DNA from: Micromonospora mirobrigensis
GTDB lineage: Bacteria; Actinomycetota; Actinomycetes; Mycobacteriales; Micromonosporaceae
Direction of reading: 5' to 3'
Assembly: GCF_900091555.1 (NCBI RefSeq)
Contig: NZ_FMCX01000007.1
Coordinates: 248,001-312,000 of the forward strand
Length of the DNA: 64,000 bases
Below the pieces are notes generated by a model. That model ran no database searches, was not told the origin of the DNA, and saw only the letters and a list, made by a program, of their open reading frames with translations. Made by a program: the position numbers and the translations under genes. Positions within the stretch are counted from its first letter, which is position 1, and each line of letters begins with the position of its first letter. Of the stretch, positions 53,294-61,940 are shown piece by piece.

Positions 53294-53519
53294 GCCGCCT
53301 CCTCGCTGTGCTCGTCCCACCGGCCTCCGGATCGGGCCGTCATCTCGATGGTGGGGGGCATATGACCTCAGCCGGGGGCAAGTTACCGGTCTGTGACCAT
53401 TCCGGGCAAAATTTCCTCGGGCGACGTTGCTCCGAGTAGCGGAAAGATGACAGTTTATCGGGTACCTTGCCGCTCCCGGGCCTGCCCGATGACCGTGTCG
53501 TGCCCGGGGTGCCGACGGG

Positions 53520-54509
53520 TCAGCGGAGCACCACCAGGTGCTCGCCGCGGGGCAGCAGCTCGCCGATCACCGGCGCCCCGGGGATCTCGCCGGCCACCAG
53601 CAGGCCGCCGGAGGTCTGGGCGTCGGCCAGCAGCAGCTGCTCGTCCTCGCCGATCGCGCCGAAGTCCGTCCACGGGGTGACCCACTCCAGGTTGCGCCGG
53701 CTGCCGCCGCTGACGTACCCGTCGCGCAGCGCCTCCCGCGAGCCCGCCAGGTACGGCACCCGGGCGGCGTCCAGGGCGACCGTCAGGCCACTGGCCCGGC
53801 CCAGCTTGCTGGCGTGCCCGAGCAGTCCGAAGCCGGTCACGTCGGTGCCGCAGCGGATGCCCGCCGCGACGGCCGCCCGGGCGGCGTCCCGGTTCAGCGC
53901 GCTCATCGAGGCGACCGCCTCGCCGAAGACCTCCCCGGTCGCCTTGTGCCGGGTGTTGAGCACGCCCACCCCGAGCGGCTTGGTCAGCGACAGCGGCAGG
54001 CCGGCCCGGCCGGCGTCCAGGGTGATCAGCTCCTCGGGCCGGACGACACCGGTGACGGCCAGGCCGTACTTGGGACCCTCGTCGTCGACGCTGTGCCCGC
54101 CGGCCAGGTGGCAGCCCGCCTCCCGAGCCACGTCCTGGCCGCCGCGCAGCACCTCCCGGGCCAACTCCAACGGCAGCACCCCGCGCGGCCAGCAGAGCAG
54201 GTTGAGCCCGACCAGCGGGGTGCCGCCCATCGCGTACACGTCGGACAGCGCGTTGGCCGCGGCGATGCGCCCCCAGTCGTAGGCGTCGTCGACCACCGGG
54301 GTGAAGAAGTCGGCGGTGCTGACCAGGCCGGTCCGCTCGTCCAGCCGGACCACCGCGGCGTCGTCGCCGTTCTCCAGGCCGACCAGCAGCTCGGCCGTGC
54401 CGCTGGCCGGGCCGAGACCCGCCACCATGATCTCCAACTCGCCCGGCGGGATCTTGCAGGCACACCCTCCGCCGCGGGCGTAATCGGTCAGCCGAACCGG
54501 TGAGGTCAT
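53520..54509 (-). CDS. selD: Selenide, water dikinase (selenophosphate synthetase)
   Basis: A 329-residue enzyme making selenophosphate from selenide and ATP. The catalytic N-terminal site is GGGCACK with Cys16 and Lys19, equivalent to E. coli Cys17 and Lys20, so it needs no selenocysteine itself. DDAAVV, STADFFTPVVDD and CGTDVTGFGLLGH are the conserved ATP and metal motifs. The ATG at 54509 is chosen over 54545. No selA, selB, tRNA-Sec, selU-type or selenoprotein gene is adjacent, so what uses its product is unknown from this window. Gaps on both sides (53294-53519 and 54510-54716) show no gene. Confidence 0.95.
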   Translation of the reverse strand: MTSPVRLTDYARGGGCACKIPPGELEIMVAGLGPASGTAELLVGLENGDDAAVVRLDERTGLVSTADFFTPVVDDAYDWGRIAAANALSDVYAMGGTPLVGLNLLCWPRGVLPLELAREVLRGGQDVAREAGCHLAGGHSVDDEGPKYGLAVTGVVRPEELITLDAGRAGLPLSLTKPLGVGVLNTRHKATGEVFGEAVASMSALNRDAARAAVAAGIRCGTDVTGFGLLGHASKLGRASGLTVALDAARVPYLAGSREALRDGYVSGGSRRNLEWVTPWTDFGAIGEDEQLLLADAQTSGGLLVAGEIPGAPVIGELLPRGEHLVVLR

Positions 54510-54716
54510 CCCCACATGATCTCGACGCGGCGGCGCCGGCGCCACCCGGGGAACCGGATCGCGGCGGATTTCGGACTCCCGGTGCGGATCAGAACCGGTG
54601 TTACCGCTCCGTGACCAACTGACTTGCGTTCCGCCACGTCACCCCGCCTACAGTTGCCGGAAACCGGGGGCCGAACGGCCGACCGGACTCAGCCGAACGA
54701 CAGGACGGTGGACGAC

Positions 54717-55463
54717 GTGACGACGGGCGAACCGCTCATCGTGCTGGACGGGGTCAACAAGTGGTTCGGCCCGCTGCACGTGCTCGACGACGTGTCCCTC
54801 TCCGTCGGCAAGGGTGAGGTCGTGGTCGTGATCGGCCCCTCCGGCTCGGGCAAGTCGACGCTCTGCCGGGCGATCAACCGGCTGGAGCCGATCAACTCGG
54901 GCACCATCACCTTCGACGGCCGGCCGCTGCCCGCCGAGGGCCGGGAGCTGGCGAAACTGCGCAGCGAGGTCGGCATGGTGTTCCAGTCGTTCAACCTCTT
55001 CGCCCACAAGACGATCCTGGAGAACGTCACCCTCGGCCCGGTCAAGGTCCGCAAGGAGAAGCCGGCCGCCGCCCGCGAGCGCGGCCTGGCCCTGCTGGAC
55101 CGGGTCGGCATCGCCAACCAGGCCGACAAGTACCCGGCGCAGCTCTCCGGCGGCCAGCAGCAGCGGGCGGCCATCGCCCGCGCGCTGGCCATGCAGCCCA
55201 AGGCGATGCTCTTCGACGAGCCGACAAGCGCGCTGGACCCGGAGATGGTCGGCGAGGTGCTGGACGTGATGACGTCGCTGGCGAGCGAGGGGATGACCAT
55301 GGTCGTGGTCACCCACGAGATGGGCTTCGCCCGGCACGCCGCCAACCGGGTCATCTTCATGGCCGACGGCAAGCTGGTCGAGGACGCCTCGCCGACCGAG
55401 TTCTTCGCGAATCCCCGCAGCGAGCGGGCCCGCGACTTCCTCTCCAAGATCCTCACGCACTGA
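54717..55463 (+). CDS. gluA: Glutamate/polar amino acid ABC transporter, ATP-binding protein
   Basis: A 248-residue ABC ATPase. Walker A GPSGSGKST, Q-loop VFQSFNLF, signature LSGGQQQRAAIARAL, Walker B MLFDEPTSALDPE and the switch histidine VTHEMG. Sequence and gene order match GluA of the actinobacterial GluABCD glutamate uptake system. The GTG at 54717 is used; a GTG at 54708 is close to AGGA and also possible. First gene of a four-gene operon. Confidence 0.92.
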   Translation: MTTGEPLIVLDGVNKWFGPLHVLDDVSLSVGKGEVVVVIGPSGSGKSTLCRAINRLEPINSGTITFDGRPLPAEGRELAKLRSEVGMVFQSFNLFAHKTILENVTLGPVKVRKEKPAAARERGLALLDRVGIANQADKYPAQLSGGQQQRAAIARALAMQPKAMLFDEPTSALDPEMVGEVLDVMTSLASEGMTMVVVTHEMGFARHAANRVIFMADGKLVEDASPTEFFANPRSERARDFLSKILTH

Positions 55464-55520
55464 GCGTCCGTAGTGGAGCGTGCCGTCCCCCGGTGTGCTC
55501 CGTCGAAGAAGGAGAACAGT

Positions 55521-56387
55521 ATGCGTATGAAGCGCGTGGCGGCCGTCGCCGCGGCGACCACCCTGGCGCTCGGCCTCGCCGCCTGCGGTGGCGACGGTGA
55601 CGGTGGCTCCAGCAGCTCGGGCGCCAAGGGCATCGTCGGCAAGGCGGAGGGCCAGAAGAAGCTGGTCATCGGCGTGAAGGCCGACCAGCCGGGTCTGGGC
55701 CTGCAGACCGGCAGCAAGTACGAGGGCTTCGACATCGAGATCGCCAAGATCGTGGCGAAGGGCCTCGGCGTCGAGGAGGGCAACATCGAGTGGAAGACCA
55801 CCGTGTCGGCCAACCGTGAGCCCTTCATCCAGCAGGGCACCGTCGACCTGGTGGTGGCCAGCTACACGATCAACGACGAGCGCAAGCAGAAGATCAACTT
55901 CGCCGGGCCGTACTTCATCGCCGGCCAGGACCTGCTGGTCAAGGCCGACTCCACGCTCGCCGGGCCGGAGGGCCTGGACGGCAAGACGGTCTGCTCGGTC
56001 ACCGGCTCGACCCCGGCCAAGCGGATCCAGAGCGACTACCCGAAGGCCAAGCTCCAGCAGTTCGACTCGTACTCGAAGTGCCTGCCGCTGCTCGAGAACG
56101 GCCAGGTCGACGCGATCACCACCGACGACATCATCCTCGCCGGTTACGCCGCGCAGGACCAGTACGCCGGCAAGTTCAAGGTGGTCGGCAAGCCCTTCTC
56201 GGAGGAGCCGTACGGCATCGGCCTGAAGAAGGACGACAAGACCGGCTGCGAGAAGGTCAACGACATCCTCAAGGCCGCCGCCTCCGACGGCAGCTACAAG
56301 GCCGCCTGGGACGCCACCCTGGGCAAGAGCGGCAAGGCCGCGCCCGAGATGGACACCACCAAGCTGACCAACTGCGGCAGCGTCTGA
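55521..56387 (+). CDS. gluB: Glutamate/polar amino acid-binding lipoprotein
   Basis: A 288-residue extracellular receptor of the family 3 solute-binding type. Lipobox LGLAAC (lipidated Cys22), a Gly/Ser linker, then KLVIGVKADQPGLGL and VDLVVASYTINDERKQKINFAGPYF of the periplasmic binding fold. Two cysteines (SVCSVTG-like TVCSVTGS and SKCLPLL) probably form a disulfide. GAAGGAGA precedes the ATG. It lies 57 bases after gluA. Confidence 0.94.
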   Translation: MRMKRVAAVAAATTLALGLAACGGDGDGGSSSSGAKGIVGKAEGQKKLVIGVKADQPGLGLQTGSKYEGFDIEIAKIVAKGLGVEEGNIEWKTTVSANREPFIQQGTVDLVVASYTINDERKQKINFAGPYFIAGQDLLVKADSTLAGPEGLDGKTVCSVTGSTPAKRIQSDYPKAKLQQFDSYSKCLPLLENGQVDAITTDDIILAGYAAQDQYAGKFKVVGKPFSEEPYGIGLKKDDKTGCEKVNDILKAAASDGSYKAAWDATLGKSGKAAPEMDTTKLTNCGSV

Positions 56388-56468
56388 CCGCCACCGGGGC
56401 CGGCATCCCGCCAGGGATGCCGGCCCCGGCCTGTCACCGACCGCCTCGCCCTCTCCGGGAGCCGACGC

Positions 56469-57143
56469 ATGGACGTCTTCACCGATCCGACAAACATCGA
56501 CGCGTACGTCTCGGGATTCCTCTGGATCCTCAAGCTGACCGGCGCTTCCGCGGTCTTCGCGCTGGTGCTCGGCGTGCTGCTCGCCGCGATGCGGGTCTCC
56601 CCCGTGCCGGTGCTGCGCGGCTTCGGGGCGGCCTGGGTCGGCACGTTCCGCAACACGCCACTGACCCTGGTGATCTTCTTCTGCTACTTCGGCCTCTACT
56701 CCACCCTGGGTCTGAGCCTCTCCGACGACCTGAACCGGAACATCTACTGGCTCGGCGTCATCGGACTCTCCGTCTACACCGCGGCCTTCGTCTGCGAGGC
56801 GGTCCGATCGGGCATCAACACCGTGCCCACCGGCCAGGCCGAGGCGGCGCGGGCGATCGGACTGAGCTTCGCCCAGACCCTGCGGATCGTGGTGCTGCCG
56901 CAGGCGACCCGCTCGGTCGTCGCCCCGTTCGGCAGCATCCTCATCGCGCTGTGCAAGAACGCCACGATCGTCGGCACCATCGGGCTGATCGAGGCGTCCA
57001 GCGTCATGAAGGACCTCCTGAACAGCTATGGCAACGCCGTCATCCCGATCTTCCTGGTCTTCGCCGGCACCTTCGCCGCGATCCTGATCCCCACCGGCTA
57101 CTTCTTCGGCTGGCTGGCCAACCGTCTGGCGGTGAAGCGCTGA
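56469..57143 (+). CDS. gluC: Glutamate/polar amino acid ABC transporter permease
   Basis: A 224-residue inner-membrane permease with about five transmembrane helices. The HisM-type signature VLGVLLAAMRVSP and the EAA loop GQAEAARAIGLSFAQTLRIVVLPQA, which docks onto the ATPase, are present. Its TGA overlaps the gluD ATG (TGATG), so the two permeases are made together. Confidence 0.93.
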   Translation: MDVFTDPTNIDAYVSGFLWILKLTGASAVFALVLGVLLAAMRVSPVPVLRGFGAAWVGTFRNTPLTLVIFFCYFGLYSTLGLSLSDDLNRNIYWLGVIGLSVYTAAFVCEAVRSGINTVPTGQAEAARAIGLSFAQTLRIVVLPQATRSVVAPFGSILIALCKNATIVGTIGLIEASSVMKDLLNSYGNAVIPIFLVFAGTFAAILIPTGYFFGWLANRLAVKR

Positions 57144-58036
57144 TGAGCAGCAGCTCGGTCCTCTACGACCACCCGGGGCCCCGCGCGCGGATCCGCAACG
57201 CGGTGCTCAGCGTCGTCTTCGGCGTCGGCCTGGTCGGCCTGCTCTGGTGGATCTACTCCAAGTTCGACGAGGCGGGCCAGTGGGAGGGCCGACTCTGGAA
57301 GCCCTTCACCGAAACCGCCACCTGGACGCAGTTCATCCTGCCGGGCCTCGGGGCCACCCTCCAGGCGGCGGCCGTCGGGATGCTGCTCTCCCTCGCCTTC
57401 GGCCTCCTCTTCGCCGTCGGGCGGCTCTCCGAGCGGCGATGGATCAGCGTTCCCGCCGGTGCGATCGTGGAGTTCTTCCGCGCCGTCCCGCTGCTGCTGA
57501 TGATCTTCTTCGTCTTCTACGGCGTGCCGTTCCTCATCAAGGGCCCGGTGACGGCGTTCTGGGCCGTGGTGATCGGCCTGACCCTCTACAACGGCTCGGT
57601 GCTCGCCGAGGCGTTCCGAGCCGGCGTCCGCTCCGTGCCCGGCGGCCAGAGCGAGGCCGCGTACGCCATCGGCATGCGCAAGAGCCAGGTCATGCAGCTC
57701 ATCCTGCTCCCGCAGGCCGCCCGCGCCATGCTCCCGATCATCGTCAGCCAACTGGTGGTGCTGCTCAAGGACACCGCGCTCGGCTACATCGTGGCCTACC
57801 CGGAGCTGCTCCAGCGCAGCGTCAACGACCTCAGCGCCAACTACGGCAACATCATCGCCGCGGCGATGGTGGTGGCCGTGATCTACATCGTGATCAACTC
57901 GCTGCTCACCGCCCTCGCCGGATGGCTGGAGCGGCGTACGGGCAGCCAGCGGATCCGCGTGCCGAAGCAGACCCGCAGCCGCACGGTCGACTCCACGCCC
58001 GAGGGCGGCGCCACGGTCTCCGAACCGCAGGGCTGA
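57143..58036 (+). CDS. gluD: Glutamate/polar amino acid ABC transporter permease
   Basis: A 297-residue permease paired with GluC. It has an extra N-terminal transmembrane helix (VLSVVFGVGLVGLLWWIYSKF), the core LGATLQAAAVGMLLSLAFGLL, RAVPLLLMIFFVFYGVPF and the EAA loop GQSEAAYAIGMRKSQVMQLILLPQA, plus a basic cytoplasmic tail. It is the last gene of the operon and is followed by a hairpin. Confidence 0.93.
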   Translation: MSSSSVLYDHPGPRARIRNAVLSVVFGVGLVGLLWWIYSKFDEAGQWEGRLWKPFTETATWTQFILPGLGATLQAAAVGMLLSLAFGLLFAVGRLSERRWISVPAGAIVEFFRAVPLLLMIFFVFYGVPFLIKGPVTAFWAVVIGLTLYNGSVLAEAFRAGVRSVPGGQSEAAYAIGMRKSQVMQLILLPQAARAMLPIIVSQLVVLLKDTALGYIVAYPELLQRSVNDLSANYGNIIAAAMVVAVIYIVINSLLTALAGWLERRTGSQRIRVPKQTRSRTVDSTPEGGATVSEPQG

Positions 58037-58053
58037 GCGGAGCCGTCACACGA

Positions 58054-58080
58054 ACGGCCGGCCCCTCAGGGGCCGGCCGT
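58054..58080. terminator. Hairpin terminator between gluD and rny
   Basis: A perfect 12-bp stem (58054-58065 with 58069-58080) with a three-base loop TCA, between convergent stops. Confidence 0.88.
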
Positions 58081-58091
58081 CTCGCTGTCGT

Positions 58092-59858
58092 TCAGCGGGC
58101 GATCTCGGTGACCCGCGACTCGCGGACCACGGTCACCCGGATCTGACCGGGATAGGTCAGCTCCTCCTCGATCTGCTTGGCCACGTCCCGGGCCAGCACC
58201 GCGGCCCCGATGTCGTCGACGTCGTCGGGCTTGACCATCACCCGGATCTCCCGGCCCGCCTGCATGGCGAAGACCTTCTCCACGCCGAGCTTGCCGGCCG
58301 CGATCTCCTCGATCCGCTCCAGCCGCTTGACGTACGCCTCGAGGCTCTCCCGCCGCGCCCCCGGACGCCCACCGGAGCAGGCGTCGGAGGCCTGGGTGAG
58401 GACGGCCTCGATGGTCTGCGGCGGCACCTCGTTGTGGTGCGCCTCGATGGCGTGCACCACGTCCTCACTCTCGCCGTACTTGCGGGCCAGGTCGGCGCCG
58501 ATGATCGCGTGGCTGCCCTCCACCTCGTGGGTGAGCGCCTTGCCGATGTCGTGCAGGAACGCCGACCGCTTGATCGTCGGCACGTCCAGCCGCAGCTCGG
58601 CGGCCATGATCCCGGCGATGTGCGCGGTCTCCACCAGGTGCTTGAGCACGTTCTGCCCGTACGAGGTGCGGTAGCGCAGCCGGCCCAGGTAGGTGACCAG
58701 CTCCGGGTGGATCTCGGTGATGCCCACCTCGACCAGCGCGTCCTCGGCGGCCCGGTGGCAGAGCTCCTCCACCTCCTGGCGGGCCAGGTCGTGCACCTCC
58801 TCGATCCGGTGCGGGTGGATCCGCCCGTCGAGGACCAGCTTCTCCAGGGTCAGCCGGCCGACCTCCCGGCGGACCGGGTCGAAGCAGGAGAGCAGCACCG
58901 CCTCGGGGGTGTCGTCGATGATCAGGTTGACCCCGGTCACCGACTCGAAGGCGCGGATGTTGCGCCCCTCCCGGCCGATGATCCGGCCCTTCATCTCGTC
59001 GCCGGGCAGGTGCAGCACGCTGACCACGCTCTCCGCGGTCTGCTCGCTGGCCACCCGCTGGATGGCGTCCACCACGATGTGCCGGGCGCGCTGCTCGGCG
59101 GTGCTGCGGGCGTCGGACTCGATGTCCCGGACCAGCAGCGCGGCCTCCCGCTTGGCCTGCGTCTCGATCGCCTCGATCAGCTCGGTGCGGGCCGAGTCGG
59201 CGGTCAGCCCGGCCACCCGTTCCAGCTCACGTCGCCGCTGCTCCTCCGCCTCGGCGACCGCCTGCTCCCGCTCCACCAGGGCGGACTCCCGGGCCGCGAG
59301 GGCGGCGCTGGCGGCGGTGAGCTGCCGTTCCCGCTCGGCGAGCCGCTCCACCTCCTCGGTGTGCAGCCGCTCCCGCTCGTCCATCCGGGCCGCCCGGCGC
59401 TCCACCTCGGCGGCCTGCTCCCGGGTCGTCGCGGCGAGGACGGCGACCTCCCGTTCGCCGCTGCGCCGGGCGGTGGTGCGCAGCTGCTCGGCGTCCGCCT
59501 CGGCCTGCTTGTGGGCCCGCTCCAGGATGGTGTCCGCCTCGGCGCGGGCGTCGTCGAGGACCCGGCGGGCCTCCGCCCGGGCCGCCTTCGCCTCGGCCTT
59601 CCCGGCCGCCGCCTCGGTACGCGCCGCCGCGGCGGCCGACTTCGCCACGTCGATGGTGCTGTTGACCTCGTCGGCGGCGGTGCGCAGGGCGGCGAGGGAC
59701 TGTTCCTGGCGGTCCTTCTCGGCGATGAAGGCCGGGTCCTCGGGTGCCGGCGCCGCGCTGATCCGGCGCATGGTCCGCACCCCGAGCAGCACCGCGCCGA
59801 CCACGACGACCGCCAGCACCAGCACGACCGCCAGGATCACCACGTCGAAGGCGTTCAT
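58092..59858 (-). CDS. rny: Ribonuclease Y
   Basis: A 588-residue membrane-anchored endoribonuclease that starts mRNA decay. Residues 4-26 are a transmembrane helix. About 220 residues of Ala/Glu/Arg-rich coiled coil follow (EAKAARAEARRVLDDARAEADTILERA). Then come a KH domain (GRIIGREGRNIRAFE) and an HD domain (FLHDIGKAL, AHHNEVPPQT), with the family's C-terminus. The in-frame 49 residues upstream of the ATG at 59858 lack membrane character and are rejected. Upstream lies the longest gene-free gap of the window. Confidence 0.95.
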   Translation of the reverse strand: MNAFDVVILAVVLVLAVVVVGAVLLGVRTMRRISAAPAPEDPAFIAEKDRQEQSLAALRTAADEVNSTIDVAKSAAAAARTEAAAGKAEAKAARAEARRVLDDARAEADTILERAHKQAEADAEQLRTTARRSGEREVAVLAATTREQAAEVERRAARMDERERLHTEEVERLAERERQLTAASAALAARESALVEREQAVAEAEEQRRRELERVAGLTADSARTELIEAIETQAKREAALLVRDIESDARSTAEQRARHIVVDAIQRVASEQTAESVVSVLHLPGDEMKGRIIGREGRNIRAFESVTGVNLIIDDTPEAVLLSCFDPVRREVGRLTLEKLVLDGRIHPHRIEEVHDLARQEVEELCHRAAEDALVEVGITEIHPELVTYLGRLRYRTSYGQNVLKHLVETAHIAGIMAAELRLDVPTIKRSAFLHDIGKALTHEVEGSHAIIGADLARKYGESEDVVHAIEAHHNEVPPQTIEAVLTQASDACSGGRPGARRESLEAYVKRLERIEEIAAGKLGVEKVFAMQAGREIRVMVKPDDVDDIGAAVLARDVAKQIEEELTYPGQIRVTVVRESRVTEIAR

Positions 59859-60483
59859 GCGCCGGTCCGTGGTGCCGTGGTGCGGGCCGGTGCCGCCGCG
59901 TCGGTACGGACACCTCGTGGGGGACCACCGGTGAACCTCTGCCGACCCGCCATGGCCGCCTCCCCTGAACGTCGGGGCCGCAGCGACCGTGCCGATGGCA
60001 CGCACCCTGCGGCTGTGGACGCCCGACCGGAGCGGCTGGCCGTGGGTAGGTCTCCACCGGCGACGTCCACTCGGACGCCACCAGTGGCCGGATGCAGTTA
60101 TCCGTCAGCGCCGGACCGGCCAGTCCGGAGCCGTCGCCAGCGACCGGCGAGGGGCGCCGGTCGAAAGTGATGCTGTTCTGTTACGAGATCTATGTTGTGC
60201 GCTTAGCCTGCGCTGGTCGGGCAATGTGAGCCTGTAAGGCGAGGCTAGGTCTCCGAAGGCGGTTCGGTCAAGGACTCATGATCAAACCCCCCGAACGGAG
60301 AGAATTTGTCACGTCACCCACCGCTGATCGCGGGCCGGACACCAGCGGACATTCACCGCGACCCGAGGTGTGCGGCGGGTCCGGTGCGGTGACTGCCGGT
60401 GCGGTGGCTGCGGCCGGACCGGGCCGCCGGGAGGAGTGGACGGATGCCGGGCCGGCCCGGCGGGTCGCCCGGCCGGGTGGTGG
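59859..60483. other. Gene-free region upstream of rny with AT-rich core
   Basis: 625 bases with no gene I can support. From about 60165 to 60320 the composition is clearly more AT-rich than the surroundings and contains short inverted repeats (AGCCT near 60208 with AGGCT near 60242; GGTTCGG near 60262 with CCGAAC near 60291). It probably contains the rny promoter, possibly at TTGACC/TAGCCT on the minus strand, and could encode a small RNA. Confidence 0.4.
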
Positions 60484-61185
60484 TCAGCGGGCGCCGAGGC
60501 CGCGGGCGGCCCGCACCAGGGCGGCGTTGTCGGGGGCGGGCGACCCGTCGGGCAGCCGCACGGTGTCCTCCAGGCCGATCCGGGTGGCCAGTCCCCGGCC
60601 TACCGCCTCGGCGAGCACCGGCCACACCGCCGCGCCCTCCGCGTGCAGCAGCACCTGCACGCCGGACGGCACCAGGTCCAGCATCGCCGCCGCGTCGGCC
60701 AGGGCCCGCTCCCGGTCCTGGGTCATGCACTCGATCAGCAGCCGGACGACCGGCACCCGCCACCGCCGGTACCCCTCGACCGCCGCCGGCGTCCAGAGCC
60801 CCGCCTCCACCCCGACACCGCGCTCGTGCAGTGCCCGGGCGACCGCCTCGGCGCCCTCCTCGTGGACGTTGACCGAGGCGAAGTCGGGCAGCACCGTCCA
60901 GGCGCGCACCGTGGCGACCCGGCTGACCGGATCCTCCTCGATCCAGGATCCGGTGCTCACCCCGACCGGCAGGCCGGGCCGGGCCGCCCGGATCGCGGTG
61001 ACCGCCGCGGCCACCGGCTCCGGTTCGAGGGACTCGGCTCCGGTGGCGTCACGCGGATGGACATGTACCGCCGCGGCACCGGCCGCGGCGCACCTCGCGG
61101 CGTCGGCGGCCAGTTCCGCCGGAGTGAGCGGCACCGCGGAATGTTCGTCGCGGCCGCGGCCGCCGTTGAGACAGGCTTTCAGCAC
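60484..61185 (-). CDS. BKACE-family (beta-keto acid cleavage enzyme, DUF849) protein
   Basis: A 233-residue TIM-barrel enzyme. MLKACLNGGRGR at the N-terminus and the zinc motif AVHVHPRD identify the beta-keto acid cleavage family, which condenses a beta-keto acid with acetyl-CoA. VGVSTGSWIEEDP, NVHEEGAE and GLEDTVRLPDG are further family segments. It is shorter than the usual 270-310 residues, so loops are reduced and specificity cannot be predicted. It lies between rny and recX on the same strand, 45 bases after recX, and may be read from the recA-recX transcript. Confidence 0.85.
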   Translation of the reverse strand: MLKACLNGGRGRDEHSAVPLTPAELAADAARCAAAGAAAVHVHPRDATGAESLEPEPVAAAVTAIRAARPGLPVGVSTGSWIEEDPVSRVATVRAWTVLPDFASVNVHEEGAEAVARALHERGVGVEAGLWTPAAVEGYRRWRVPVVRLLIECMTQDRERALADAAAMLDLVPSGVQVLLHAEGAAVWPVLAEAVGRGLATRIGLEDTVRLPDGSPAPDNAALVRAARGLGAR

Positions 61186-61230
61186 CGGCCCATCATCACC
61201 CGAACCGCCCGACGGTCGGCGGCGACCACC

Positions 61231-61929
61231 TCAGTCCAGGGGGCGGGTGTCGCGGTCCAACTCGCCCTCCGCGTCGGCGAGCGCGTCGGCGTCGATCCGG
61301 TCGGCGAACTCGGCCGCCTCCGCGCTCTGCGCGGCGAGGGCGTCCTTCACCGCGCGGATCGCCACACCCGGCGGGTAACCCTTGCGGGCCAGCATGCCGA
61401 CCAGCCGCCGGAAGACCGCGTCGGGCTCGCCCCGGGCGGACCGCAGCTTCCGCTCGACCAACGCGCGGGCGGTCTCGGCCTCGGTCTCCTCGTCCAGCTC
61501 GCCCAGCGCCTCGCTGGCCACCTCGCCGTCCACCCCACGCTGGCGCAACTCGTTGGCCAGGGCTCGCCGGGCCAGCCCGCGGCCGGTGTGCCGGCTGGAG
61601 ACCCAGGCCCGGGCAAAGGCGGCGTCGTCGATGATGCCGACCTCGTCGTACCGGTCGAGGACCTGCGCGGCCACCTCGTCGGAGATGCCCCGCTTGGCCA
61701 ACGCCCCGGCCAGCTCCGCCCGGGTACGCGGACGGACCGCCAGCTGCCGCAGGCAGATCTCCCGGGCCACCTCGGCCTCGTCCCGGGGCGGAGCCGGAGT
61801 CACCTCCGGGTCGGCCTCCCCGGACCGGGCGCGGCGTCCGCGTCGAGGGCGGGGCGCGTCGTTGGCGTCACCCGTGCGGGGCGGGCTGGCATCCCAGCCC
61901 CGCCCCGTACGGGCGCGTCGTCCTGCCAC
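61231..61929 (-). CDS. recX: RecA regulatory protein RecX
   Basis: A 232-residue modulator that binds RecA filaments. A disordered basic/proline-rich N-terminus of about 50 residues precedes three RecX helical repeats (CLRQLAVRPRTRAELAGALAKRG, RAWVSSRHTGRGLARRALANELRQRGV, FRRLVGMLARKGYPPGVAIRAV), and the end is an acidic tail. The GTG at 61929 lies 11 bases after recA, the standard pairing. Confidence 0.95.
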   Translation of the reverse strand: MAGRRARTGRGWDASPPRTGDANDAPRPRRGRRARSGEADPEVTPAPPRDEAEVAREICLRQLAVRPRTRAELAGALAKRGISDEVAAQVLDRYDEVGIIDDAAFARAWVSSRHTGRGLARRALANELRQRGVDGEVASEALGELDEETEAETARALVERKLRSARGEPDAVFRRLVGMLARKGYPPGVAIRAVKDALAAQSAEAAEFADRIDADALADAEGELDRDTRPLD

Positions 61930-61940
61930 GACTCAGCGGA

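Noticed and set aside
53520..54509. Selenocysteine in SelD
   Set aside because: The catalytic position reads as a Cys codon and there is no in-frame TGA at that site.
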